A stretch of DNA of 64,000 bases from NCBI GenBank assembly GCA_007745635.1, contig CP036272.1:5664816-5728815 (forward strand), written 5' to 3'. Of this stretch, positions 36,426 to 44,872 are shown one piece after another. Numbering within the stretch: position 1 is the stretch's first letter; every line of letters starts with the position of its first letter. The DNA is from Stieleria bergensis (GTDB lineage: Bacteria > Planctomycetota > Planctomycetia > Pirellulales > Pirellulaceae). A model generated the notes under the pieces. That model searched no databases. It was not told the DNA's origin and saw nothing but the letters and a program-made list of their open reading frames with translations. A program made the translations under genes and the position numbers.

Positions 36426-37334
36426 ATGTCCAAACGCATTCTCTTTCAGTTCGATTCTGATCCGCAACCAAGTTCCTTTGACGCCGTCGTCGCCATCGAC
36501 TCGGACGTCGATCACTTGATCTCACATGGCAATGTCCAGCCGACCACCGTGGAGCCACTGGTCCATGGCACGATGTTCACTCGGGGCGGTCAGAACCTCA
36601 AGAACACCGCCATTTTCATCGGCGGCAGCGATGTCGCGATCGCAGAGAACCTGCTTCGCTGCGTGACCGAGACGTTCTTTGGTCCGGTGCGAGTTTCCGT
36701 GATGATGGATGCCAATGGCTGCAACACCACCGCGGCCGCCGCAGTCGTCGCCGCGTCACGCCATGTTACACTTGCAGGCTCCAAAGCGATCGTCTTGGGA
36801 GGCACCGGCCCGGTCGGCCAACGCGTCGCGCGTTTGCTGGTCCAGGAAGGTGCAACGGTTTCCCTGACCAGCCGATCACTCTCGCGAGCCACCGCAGCCT
36901 GCGAACAGATCTGTGCTCAGATCGCCGCGAAAACAGAGACCAGCCCCGACACCTGTTTAAAACACCTGGTTCCAGCCATGCAATCCGAAGGAGACGCCTT
37001 TGATGCCTTGATCGAAGACGTGCAAATCGTGGTTGCCTGTGGAGCCGCTGGTGTTCAGCTAGCGTCGAACGAAGCGCTCACCAAAGCACCTGCCTTGCAA
37101 GTCGCCATTGACTTGAACGCTGTCCCACCGGCCGGGCTGCAAGGCATTGGCGCCATGGACAAAGCCAAACCACTTGGCGAATCCAGCAGCGCTGTGGGGT
37201 ACGGCCCGATCGGCGTCGGTGGACTGAAAATGAAAACCCATCAGGCGGCGGTTCGTTCGCTGTTTGAACGAAACGATGCGGTGCTCAACGCCGAAGAAAT
37301 CTTTGCCTTGGCAAAACAAGTTGACACCAAATAA
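36426..37334 (+). CDS. methylene-tetrahydromethanopterin dehydrogenase (MtdB/MtdC family)
   Basis: 302 residues from the ATG at 36426, where the conserved KRILFQFDSDPQPSSFDAVV begins; upstream in-frame codons encode Pro/Arg-rich sequence that does not look like the family. The Rossmann NAD(P) motif is AIVLGGTGPVGQRVARLLV, followed by SLTSRSLSRATAACEQI. GCNTTAAAAVVAASRH and the C-terminal block GYGPIGVGGLKMKTHQAAVR are typical. It oxidises 5,10-methylene-H4MPT to methenyl-H4MPT, the next step after Fae. Published work describes MtdC as a distinct class found in planctomycetes, which fits, but separating MtdB from MtdC needs an alignment, so I leave the symbol empty. Confidence 0.88.
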   Translation: MSKRILFQFDSDPQPSSFDAVVAIDSDVDHLISHGNVQPTTVEPLVHGTMFTRGGQNLKNTAIFIGGSDVAIAENLLRCVTETFFGPVRVSVMMDANGCNTTAAAAVVAASRHVTLAGSKAIVLGGTGPVGQRVARLLVQEGATVSLTSRSLSRATAACEQICAQIAAKTETSPDTCLKHLVPAMQSEGDAFDALIEDVQIVVACGAAGVQLASNEALTKAPALQVAIDLNAVPPAGLQGIGAMDKAKPLGESSSAVGYGPIGVGGLKMKTHQAAVRSLFERNDAVLNAEEIFALAKQVDTK

Positions 37335-37363
37335 CCAAGCACGACCAGACAGGCCTTTGAACG

Positions 37364-37966
37364 ATGTTCGACTTAGTATTAGGGACAGGAAACCAAAAGA
37401 AGCTGGTGGAACTGCGATCGATGCTCTCCGCCGATCGGTATTCCCTGCAATCGCTTTCTGAAATTCCCAACGCAATCGATGTCGAGGAGACCGGCAGCAC
37501 CTTTGCCGAGAACGCTGCCTTAAAGGCGACCGAGCAAGCCAAACATCTTGGCCGCTGGGTTCTGGGTGAAGACAGTGGCCTCGCGGTCGATGCGCTTCAA
37601 GGTGCTCCCGGAGTCTACTCGGCTCGCTATTCGGGCGTTCACGGCGACGATGAAGCCAATAACGACAAGCTCCTGCAAGCGCTTGCAGACGTCCCTGACA
37701 CCAAACGCACGGCTCACTATCATTGCCAGATTGCGCTCTCCGACCCAGAGGGCAATGTCCGGCTTACCGCAGGTGGCACCTGCAGTGGACTGATCCGTCG
37801 ACAACGTGACGGCGGTGGGGGCTTTGGTTATGATCCCCTGTTCGAGATCAGAGAATATCACAAGACGTTTGCTCAGCTGGACCTGATTGTCAAGCAAGCC
37901 CTCAGCCATCGCTCGCGTGCACTGCGGCAACTGATCCCCAAGTTGGATCGTTTGGTGCGTGAATGA
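37364..37966 (+). CDS. rdgB: XTP/dITP diphosphatase (RdgB/HAM1 family)
   Basis: 200 residues. Hydrolyses dITP, ITP and XTP to monophosphates, preventing incorporation of deaminated purines. The family marks are LVLGTGNQKKLVELRSML, the substrate block EDSGLAVDALQGAPGVYSAR (residues about 64-83), GTCSGLI and GGGGFGYDPLFEI, and near the end LSHRSRALRQL. The start is ATG at 37364, 29 bp after the dehydrogenase stop, so it is probably co-transcribed with the C1 genes. Length is the usual 190-205. Confidence 0.93.
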   Translation: MFDLVLGTGNQKKLVELRSMLSADRYSLQSLSEIPNAIDVEETGSTFAENAALKATEQAKHLGRWVLGEDSGLAVDALQGAPGVYSARYSGVHGDDEANNDKLLQALADVPDTKRTAHYHCQIALSDPEGNVRLTAGGTCSGLIRRQRDGGGGFGYDPLFEIREYHKTFAQLDLIVKQALSHRSRALRQLIPKLDRLVRE

Positions 37967-38048
37967 ATCGAACCACCCACGGCTTGCTTTCATCTGAAAC
38001 GATCCGAAACGGCCGACCGCACTTGGTTCACGCCCATCGGCAATCGTC

Positions 38049-38081
38049 GCGTTAGGATCGCTGGCGTTAGGATCGCTGGCG
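38049..38081. repeat. 15-bp tandem duplication including a stop codon, in frame
   Basis: On the minus strand the last five codons of the transglutaminase gene, CGC CAG CGA TCC TAA (38081-38067), are repeated immediately (38066-38052), followed by another CGC. The second copy therefore places a second TAA in the same frame 15 nt after the first. Confidence 0.9.
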
Positions 38082-40757
38082 TTCGGCTTTAATGGCTTGC
38101 TTTAACTGCTCGATCGTCACTTGAACCGACTCCGGACTCGGCGCCCCAGCTCCGCCATAACGTTGATCCTCGTAGACCTTGGTCAGCGAGTTCAACATGG
38201 GAAATCGCGACTGCAAACGCTGCTGAAACTCGCGCGGGGTCTCGTCCGTGCGGCGGTGCTCACCGGCACCGGCAAGCAGCCGCAAGGCTTGCTGATAGTA
38301 GGCAATCACGGGCTGCGGATTGGGCCTGCCAGTGAGTGAACTGATCCAACGCTGCCAACCAGCGAACAGATTCGGAAATCGCAATCGCAGCAAACGCGTG
38401 ATGAACAGCGGCACCGCGATGACAACAATCAGCACCAGTCCAAACACACCAGCACGCCGCCAAAACGCTGGATCACGCAGCAGAGCACCGAGAGACATCT
38501 CCGACGAGCCGTCTTGCAATTTGCCGAAGCTCTCCTTCATGCTTTCCAGCCAACTCTGCTCGGCCGTGGATGCTTGGTCAGACGAATCCGTCTCTGGCAT
38601 GCTGAACTGCTGTTTCTCGGCATCCATGTCCACGACGTAGTCTTCCCAGATCTCATTCGCCGTGTCCAGGACACCCTCCATGCCCTCGCGATTCCCATCA
38701 TCCAACGCGCTGACGCCAGGGGTGGGATCCAAACGCAGCCAATAGTGAGTCCTGGCTGAAGCAAGCGTCATCAACTGGCGCTGATCGATGTCGTCGCGCG
38801 GCACCAAGGCTTCGACCCAGGCATGAGCATGCGATTGCCTGACCACACAATAGCGCTCGACCGTGCTGTATTCTTCACTGCGATAACCAATGACCATCCG
38901 ACAAGGAATTTCGACGCTGCGCAGCATCATGGCCAGCGCCGAAGCAAAGTACTGACAGTGACCTTTACGATCAGTCGCAAGGAATTGCTCCAGCGGATCC
39001 ACCCCCGGCTGTGGTTTCGCATTCAGATCCAACGTGTATGAGAACTGTGGATTGCTAGACAAGAACTGTTGCAGTGCCTCAGCCACTCGCACCGGCGATC
39101 GCTGGTCTGTGGGGATCGTCTCGACAACCTGCTGAGCCAATTCATGTGCGGAGGGAATTCGTGTGCGATCGTATTGCAACCAATCGGAGTGAATTCGCAC
39201 AGGACGACCAAAGTCACTCCACCACCGAATCAAACCACCGAAACCGTTGCGAGGCGTTCTGCTACGGCTTGGCTCTCGTGGCAACCCGGCAGGATCATAG
39301 GGGATCCACTGGGTCTGCTGATGATCAATGAAAGCCGCCGTTGCAAATCGGTACTGCAACGGTGGAAAGGGTGGCGTGACCGATGGTCTTGAAAGCGTCC
39401 ACTTGCCGGGCAGTTGCCTGACTCCATCGTCGGCGGCATGGGCGTAGAACGGAGCGATGGCGAATAGGGCGGCCGTGCTGGTTGGCTCACAGCGGATCTC
39501 AACCGTCACCGGATCGATCCCGGTGTTAAACAAACCCAACGTCGGCTGAACCAATCGCTTTAGCTCGGCTTGCGAGACTTCCTGATTGGAAACCCATTTG
39601 GCGACCGAGCGAGAGCTGCCCTTGTCAACGACATAACGTTCCAGGACTTTTCCCCGCAAGTACAAACTGCCGTCGACCAAATAGGGCTCGCCGCTCTCTC
39701 GATCGGTCATACGAACTCGCATCACCTTCGTTGGGTTCTGCATCACCGAACCGAGTTGTTCGAGATGCACTTCTTCTGAAAACCCCACCAAGACCGGCCC
39801 AGCATTCAATGAACGCGAAGCTGCAACACGTCGTGGAATGGCATAGAAAAACGCGGTCGCAATCAGCAGAACGGCTGGCGCGCCGACGATCAAGCAATAA
39901 CGCAGCAACGGCCTGTAGGCACTGCGCACAGAATCCAAACAAGACTGCGATGCGTCTTGAAGCAACCAACGAACCGAGGCCCTGGACGTCGATGAATGAT
40001 TGGCCGCCTGATTCGACGCCTTGCGTTTGGCCCATAGCCGTTGCCAAAGATCCGCCCACAGGATTCCAATCACGGTACTGGGACGGCGCACCGCACCGAT
40101 GGCTGGGACCACGTCTTCACGCAAATGCATCACGCTAAAGGTCGTCATCGCGGCTAAAGTGGTCAGGCCGATGATTGGCAACATGATGCCAAACATCACC
40201 GAACTACAGAAGATTGCCGCCACAACAATCTGTAACCAAGTGAAGACAACAATCTGTTCCAAAATTCGCTGGGTCTTCTTCTGCACCATCATGATGCTTT
40301 GCACCATGACCAAGAGCAACGCGACCGAAGCCATCTGGGATTCGCTTTGAAAATGATTTTGTCCAAACTGATACACGCACCAGAGGGCCACCGCCGCCAT
40401 GCAAATGTAAGCACCGGTTGCTGGCAAGACAATCAAACGCAACCAATCGACCAAACACCAGCCCGCCAAGGCAGCGATCACCGCAATTGAAGCGATCTGC
40501 TCCATGCCGTCTCCTGAACCAATCACGATGGCACTGAAGACCGTCAGCAATGCAAACGGCAAGGAGTGCCGTGCAGAGACTGGCCAATAGGCATCCAATT
40601 GAGCGGCCAATCTGTCACGGACGACGGCCGAATTTGAGTCCGTCGAGGCACTGGGTTGTCGCGTGGCCCGCTGGGGATTGGTTGTGTTCTGTGACGCCGA
40701 TGCCGTCTTTGCGGTTGCTGTCGCAGCGTGTTTGAGTGATTGACCGGCGTTCATCAC
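38067..40757 (-). CDS. transglutaminase-like membrane protein (DUF3488/TgpA family)
   Basis: 896 residues. A cytoplasmic disordered N-terminus is followed by about six to seven hydrophobic segments (residues 70-320), then a large extracytoplasmic domain with the transglutaminase core. The catalytic Cys is Cys601 in GHCQYFASALAMMLR, the His lies in SHAHAWVEAL and the Asp in YWLRLDPTPG. A further membrane segment (VFGLVLIVVIAVPLFIT) precedes a DUF4129-like C-terminal tail. The start ATG overlaps the stop of the DUF58 gene by 4 bp, so the two are translationally coupled. This pair, usually with a MoxR AAA ATPase that is absent here, is the conserved TgpA system, thought to act on envelope proteins. 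Confidence 0.92.
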   Translation of the reverse strand: MMNAGQSLKHAATATAKTASASQNTTNPQRATRQPSASTDSNSAVVRDRLAAQLDAYWPVSARHSLPFALLTVFSAIVIGSGDGMEQIASIAVIAALAGWCLVDWLRLIVLPATGAYICMAAVALWCVYQFGQNHFQSESQMASVALLLVMVQSIMMVQKKTQRILEQIVVFTWLQIVVAAIFCSSVMFGIMLPIIGLTTLAAMTTFSVMHLREDVVPAIGAVRRPSTVIGILWADLWQRLWAKRKASNQAANHSSTSRASVRWLLQDASQSCLDSVRSAYRPLLRYCLIVGAPAVLLIATAFFYAIPRRVAASRSLNAGPVLVGFSEEVHLEQLGSVMQNPTKVMRVRMTDRESGEPYLVDGSLYLRGKVLERYVVDKGSSRSVAKWVSNQEVSQAELKRLVQPTLGLFNTGIDPVTVEIRCEPTSTAALFAIAPFYAHAADDGVRQLPGKWTLSRPSVTPPFPPLQYRFATAAFIDHQQTQWIPYDPAGLPREPSRSRTPRNGFGGLIRWWSDFGRPVRIHSDWLQYDRTRIPSAHELAQQVVETIPTDQRSPVRVAEALQQFLSSNPQFSYTLDLNAKPQPGVDPLEQFLATDRKGHCQYFASALAMMLRSVEIPCRMVIGYRSEEYSTVERYCVVRQSHAHAWVEALVPRDDIDQRQLMTLASARTHYWLRLDPTPGVSALDDGNREGMEGVLDTANEIWEDYVVDMDAEKQQFSMPETDSSDQASTAEQSWLESMKESFGKLQDGSSEMSLGALLRDPAFWRRAGVFGLVLIVVIAVPLFITRLLRLRFPNLFAGWQRWISSLTGRPNPQPVIAYYQQALRLLAGAGEHRRTDETPREFQQRLQSRFPMLNSLTKVYEDQRYGGAGAPSPESVQVTIEQLKQAIKAERQRS

Positions 40758-42415
40758 GTTGCCTCCTGGCGTTCAGCCTGTCGCGACTCCGCCAGCTCCG
40801 GTGATTGAATCTGATTGAACGAACGCTTTCGCGTCCAACGCCACTGCGGGTCGTTGACCAAATCAAGCCAAGTGATGTCCAACTTGCGAGCCAGTCCGCG
40901 CCACTGCTTGCTCTGATTGTCTGTGGGCGAACTCTGTGAGGACAGACCAGGCAGCGCTGATCCAGTCGGATCAACCGAAGGATCCAGCGAGATGGGATTC
41001 GGACGACCGCTGATCACCACCACTTGCGGCCTGCGTTGATCGTCAAACTGTTTGGCAAGGGCATCAAAGAGACAACCATATGTTCTGGGCGATGAGTCGT
41101 CTTCCAGGATCAAAGGATGCGAAACCGCGAGTCGGCGCAATACCGGTTTAATGTCGCTCGCGCAGTCCGAAAAATGATCCAGGGACCCCAGCAGCTTGCG
41201 AACGTCGTGAGCTTGACCGTCGTCTTCGCCCGTTGCTTCATGCGGTAGCGTGGTCCAATGATCGATCACTGACAGCGAGACTTCAACCGAATCACCCGCA
41301 CTTTGCGAAGACTGCCAGTGCTGAATGAGCGTCGTTGCCAACTGCAACGTGCGTTCATACATGAATGCGTTGCGATATTGGTGTGTTGCCATTGCGCCAT
41401 CAACGACCAACCAGACTTGGCGGCGATTTTGGCGTTGGAATTGCCGCACCGCAGGTTGTCGCATTCGAGCACTGGTCCGCCAGTGAACGTTCTTTAATAG
41501 GTCACCATGCTGCCAGGGCCGCAATCCCATGAATTCGCCCTGCTGGCTGTTGGCGGTGGTGCTCGCTCGATGTTCGCCTTCTAAAGTTCCCAGCCAACGC
41601 TGGAGATGATTGCTTTGCGGTAACAAGGTGGGATAAACAAACAACAGTTGATCCGCCGTGATCTCGTCGCCGTTGACGACACGCTGCTGTTCCTGAAAGA
41701 AGTTCACCAGCCCGAACGGAAAGGTCGAACTGCCAAGTAAAACACCGGGTTGATAGACACCGCGATAGGAAACACAACATTGCACCTCAACAGGCAGCGC
41801 CGATCGACTGGGCACGTATCCGCCACCGGAGGTCAAGGACAACCTTCGATAATCTTGATCGGACTCTAAGGTTGCCACCGTGGAGGTGATCAAGGGATGA
41901 ATCATTTGGTCTATCCGAATCATCCAAAGTGGCAACCAGCGTCCTCGATTAAAAATCTGATAGCGCAACGAGAACAGCTGCCCAGCATGCGTGCTCGGCA
42001 GGCTCTCTTGTGACATCGACAGGCAACGCACCTGACGGCGTCCCAAACGCCAATGAACCAACGCGACGCCAACAAGCAGCGCCGCCAACAGCAATAACAA
42101 GTTAAATCCGCGCGCCGCTCCACCTCCCATGGCAAACACCGTCACGAATGCCGTGTGATATCCCAAACGAGTGACCGAACTATAGTAGCGATGTACGGGC
42201 CACTCCGGCGGAGCACTGACGGGAACCGGATCGCTGGCCCCGCAAGGAGCAGACGGATCATGATCGGGCCGTCCATCACCAGACAGTGCAGAAAATTCAG
42301 ACACCGAATCACGCCCCACCGAGTCGATGGCTTGACCGTCGCGCAGGCGTCCAGAGGGCTCTGGCCCCTGGCGGCGGTTTTCTAGCGATTCCACAGAAGC
42401 TGATGGCACGGTCAT
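40754..42415 (-). CDS. DUF58 domain protein
   Basis: 553 residues. After a disordered, Asp/Ser/Pro-rich N-terminus of about 80 residues come two hydrophobic segments (about 83-120), a beta-rich middle, and the DUF58 signature GLRPWQHGDLLKNVHWRTSA with RQPAVRQFQRQNRRQVWLVV. The region after it (residues 340-430) looks like a von Willebrand A-type fold as often found in DUF58 proteins. A short poly-Gln/Ala region ends the protein. It is the first gene of a two-gene operon with the transglutaminase protein, sharing a 4-bp ATGA overlap. A MoxR-type ATPase gene, the usual third member, is not upstream; the next gene upstream is divergent lhgO. Confidence 0.9.
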   Translation of the reverse strand: MTVPSASVESLENRRQGPEPSGRLRDGQAIDSVGRDSVSEFSALSGDGRPDHDPSAPCGASDPVPVSAPPEWPVHRYYSSVTRLGYHTAFVTVFAMGGGAARGFNLLLLLAALLVGVALVHWRLGRRQVRCLSMSQESLPSTHAGQLFSLRYQIFNRGRWLPLWMIRIDQMIHPLITSTVATLESDQDYRRLSLTSGGGYVPSRSALPVEVQCCVSYRGVYQPGVLLGSSTFPFGLVNFFQEQQRVVNGDEITADQLLFVYPTLLPQSNHLQRWLGTLEGEHRASTTANSQQGEFMGLRPWQHGDLLKNVHWRTSARMRQPAVRQFQRQNRRQVWLVVDGAMATHQYRNAFMYERTLQLATTLIQHWQSSQSAGDSVEVSLSVIDHWTTLPHEATGEDDGQAHDVRKLLGSLDHFSDCASDIKPVLRRLAVSHPLILEDDSSPRTYGCLFDALAKQFDDQRRPQVVVISGRPNPISLDPSVDPTGSALPGLSSQSSPTDNQSKQWRGLARKLDITWLDLVNDPQWRWTRKRSFNQIQSPELAESRQAERQEAT

Positions 42416-42848
42416 AACAGCAAGTTGTCAAACAAATGGAGGCAAAAAATGACCGAGCAAAATCATCGCGTAAAAGCACTGCGGAAAAGCACTGCGGAAA
42501 AGCACTGCGGAAAAGCACTGAGCAGTCACGAACCAAGTTGACCACCGGTTCGCTGGCAAAACGCCCTTTTCCTCACTCAGCGCTGTCTTCATCATAACAT
42601 AGTCACTCACTCAGACAGCACCGGATGAAACGGCCTTGGTCCGGGAGACCGACGCGGGGGTTACCACCTAACCAAAATAAAACAAAAACGGTATAAGAAA
42701 CGCTACCAAACACCGCCTGCTCAATGCCAGCGTGCAGGCGAGGCTGACTGCCGACGTCAGAGAGTTTCGTTTCACCAACGCGGCTGCGTTCGTTTTTGCG
42801 TTCCCTTTGCCCTGTGCCAACTTTCCTTGCTCGAGTCCCCATCACTTT
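42416..42848. other. divergent DUF58/lhgO intergenic region
   Basis: 433 bp between divergent genes. It contains the 13-bp tandem repeat at 42472-42520. Nothing else supportable was seen; no TPP-type riboswitch motif was found although an ABC importer lies downstream. Confidence 0.45.
42472..42520. repeat. 13-bp tandem repeat, 3.8 copies
   Basis: AAAAGCACTGCGG repeated at 42472-42484, 42485-42497, 42498-42510 and partly at 42511-42520. It starts 57 bp upstream of the DUF58 start codon, in the position expected for promoter or leader. Confidence 0.9.
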
Positions 42849-44048
42849 ATGTCTTGCAACGCGGACTTTATCGTTATCGGTGGCGGCATTGTTGGCCTGG
42901 CGGTTGCCAGGGAGCTTCAACGCACCTCTCCTGACGCAACCGTGCAGGTCGTCGAAGCGGAATCCGCGGTCGCTCAACATCAAACGGGTCGCAACTCGGG
43001 TGTGATTCATAGTGGTATTTACTACAAGCCTGGTTCACAGAAAGCACTCAATTGTCGGCATGGCAAATCACTGATGGAAGCCTTTTGCCAGGAGCATGAC
43101 GTGCCCTGGGACCGCTGTGGCAAAGTTGTTGTGGCCACCAGCGAGCAAGAGTTGAAGGCATTGGATTCGATCGCCGAGCGAGCGTTGGCAAACGGAGTTG
43201 AGTTTGCGCGAATCAATTCAGATGACCTGCGTCGACTGGAGCCCCACGTCGCTGGACTGGCGGGGTTGCATGTTCCGGAAACCGGGATCGTCAACTATGC
43301 CGTGGTCGCTCAAAAGCTCGCTGAACAGATCCGTGATCATGGCGGACACATCCATCTCGGCCAACGTGTCGTCAACGTTCAGCGTTCTGGCGATTCGCTG
43401 AACATCATCTGCCAGAGCGGCCAGACCTATGCCTGCCAACATTTGATCAACTGCGGAGGCTTGCAGTGCGATCGGATCGCCAGACTCTGCGGGCTGGATC
43501 CAGCGATACAAATTGTGCCGTTTCGCGGAGAGTACTATGAGTTGCGCGACGATCGCCGCTCATTGGTCAAGAACTTGATCTACCCTGTCCCTGATCCAGC
43601 GTTCCCCTTCTTGGGCGTTCACTTCACACGCATGATCGATGGCGGAGTTGAATGCGGTCCGAACGCGGTTTTGGCATTGGCACGTGAAGGCTACAACTGG
43701 AAAACGCTGCGAGGCAAAGACCTTCTGGAAACACTGCGTTACAGCGGATTCAGGAAACTGGCACGTCGACATTGGAAACCCGGTTTGGGGGAAATCCATC
43801 GCTCGTTCAGCAAATCAGCCTTCGTGTCAGCCCTGCGGCGCTTGATCCCGGAACTCAAAGCCTCGGATCTGGTTCCCGGCCGCGCTGGAGTTCGCGCCCA
43901 AGCGGTTGCCCGCGATGGCAGACTGATTGATGATTTTTTGATTGAATCCGGTCCAAACAGCACGCATGTTTTAAACGCTCCCTCGCCGGCAGCGACGGCG
44001 TCCTTGGCCATTGCGGAAACGCTGGTCGCCAAACTAAACGCATCGTGA
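42849..44048 (+). CDS. lhgO: L-2-hydroxyglutarate oxidase (LhgO)
   Basis: 399 residues from the ATG at 42849; a longer in-frame start would add 39 hydrophobic residues with no match. FAD-dependent oxidase of the DAO superfamily that converts L-2-hydroxyglutarate to 2-oxoglutarate and passes electrons to the quinone pool. The dinucleotide motif is DFIVIGGGIVGLAVARELQR, followed by the substrate/flavin block QTGRNSGVIHSGIYYKPGSQ, and the C-terminal FAD-binding GRAGVRAQAV. The stop overlaps the GTG start of the ABC ATPase (GTGA, 4 bp), a translational coupling to an importer that is not usual for this enzyme. Confidence 0.9.
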   Translation: MSCNADFIVIGGGIVGLAVARELQRTSPDATVQVVEAESAVAQHQTGRNSGVIHSGIYYKPGSQKALNCRHGKSLMEAFCQEHDVPWDRCGKVVVATSEQELKALDSIAERALANGVEFARINSDDLRRLEPHVAGLAGLHVPETGIVNYAVVAQKLAEQIRDHGGHIHLGQRVVNVQRSGDSLNIICQSGQTYACQHLINCGGLQCDRIARLCGLDPAIQIVPFRGEYYELRDDRRSLVKNLIYPVPDPAFPFLGVHFTRMIDGGVECGPNAVLALAREGYNWKTLRGKDLLETLRYSGFRKLARRHWKPGLGEIHRSFSKSAFVSALRRLIPELKASDLVPGRAGVRAQAVARDGRLIDDFLIESGPNSTHVLNAPSPAATASLAIAETLVAKLNAS

Positions 44049-44872
44049 CCCCTGTTCCACATCCCACGCGCTGGCTAGCCGACATGCCTCAAGCCTCTCC
44101 TGACCAATCCACTGTGGCCATCCAGTGCCAGCAAGCAGCGGTGCAATTCGGTTCAGCGGTCTTTCAACTAGGGCCGATTGATTTAGACATTCAGGCGGGC
44201 GAAATCGTTTCCTTGATCGGACCGAGCGGCTGTGGCAAGACCACCCTCTTGCGCGCGATTGCGGGATTACAGCCACTAAGCTCTGGCAGCATTCAGACGC
44301 ACGCATCGGACACCAATGACTGCGGTGAGGTTGGCTTTGTCTTTCAACAACCCGCGCTACTGCCCTGGGCGGACACTCTAAGCAATGTGCAGCTGCCACT
44401 GGATTTGATCTCGCGTGGAACCAAGAAAACCCGTCAAGCGGCTGCCATCGATGCGCTGCGCAGCGTTCAATTAGAACACGCGAGCAAACACTCTCCTGGA
44501 GAGCTTTCTGGAGGCATGCAGATGCGAGCTTCGGTTGCACGCGCGTTGGTCACCGAACCCAAACTTCTGCTGCTCGACGAACCCTTTGCTGCATTGGATG
44601 ACATGCTGCGACAGGATCTGGGCCAGTTGCTGATTTCACTTTGGCAACAGCGCCAGTTCACCGCCGTGATGGTCACGCATAACATTGCCGAATCGATCAT
44701 GCTCAGCCATCGCATCGCGATCATGCGTGGCGGGAAACTCGAACGCGTGATCCCAAACCCTCTGGCTTGGCCGCGTGATGAATCCATCCGTCGAACTGCA
44801 CCTTTCGGTGAGTTTTATGGCTTGATCAGTGATGCCCTGCGTGGCGTTGAATCAGTGGAGGGTCAGGTATGA
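44045..44872 (+). CDS. ABC transporter ATP-binding protein (SsuB/TauB/ThiZ type)
   Basis: 275 residues from GTG at 44045, coupled to lhgO by a 4-bp overlap; an ATG 13 codons later is the alternative. Walker A is GPSGCGKTTLLRAIAG, the Q-loop VGFVFQQPALLPWADT, the signature LSGGMQMRASVARAL and Walker [15 protein letters not shown], followed by the H-loop VMVTHN. This subfamily energises nitrate, sulfonate, taurine or thiamine-precursor import. The permease gene overlaps at the end (ATGA). No solute-binding protein lies in the window, which prevents assigning the substrate. Reported functions of the family are known; the ligand here is not. Confidence 0.92.
   Translation: MTPVPHPTRWLADMPQASPDQSTVAIQCQQAAVQFGSAVFQLGPIDLDIQAGEIVSLIGPSGCGKTTLLRAIAGLQPLSSGSIQTHASDTNDCGEVGFVFQQPALLPWADTLSNVQLPLDLISRGTKKTRQAAAIDALRSVQLEHASKHSPGELSGGMQMRASVARALVTEPKLLLLDEPFAALDDMLRQDLGQLLISLWQQRQFTAVMVTHNIAESIMLSHRIAIMRGGKLERVIPNPLAWPRDESIRRTAPFGEFYGLISDALRGVESVEGQV

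Noticed and set aside
42472-42520. CRISPR-like array
   Set aside because: The 13-bp units abut with no spacers, so it is a simple tandem repeat. The same applies to the arrays at 46686-46759 and 48501-48548.
42416-42848. TPP riboswitch upstream of the lhgO-ABC operon
   Set aside because: The conserved CTGAGA and ACCTGATCTGG-type blocks are absent on both strands.
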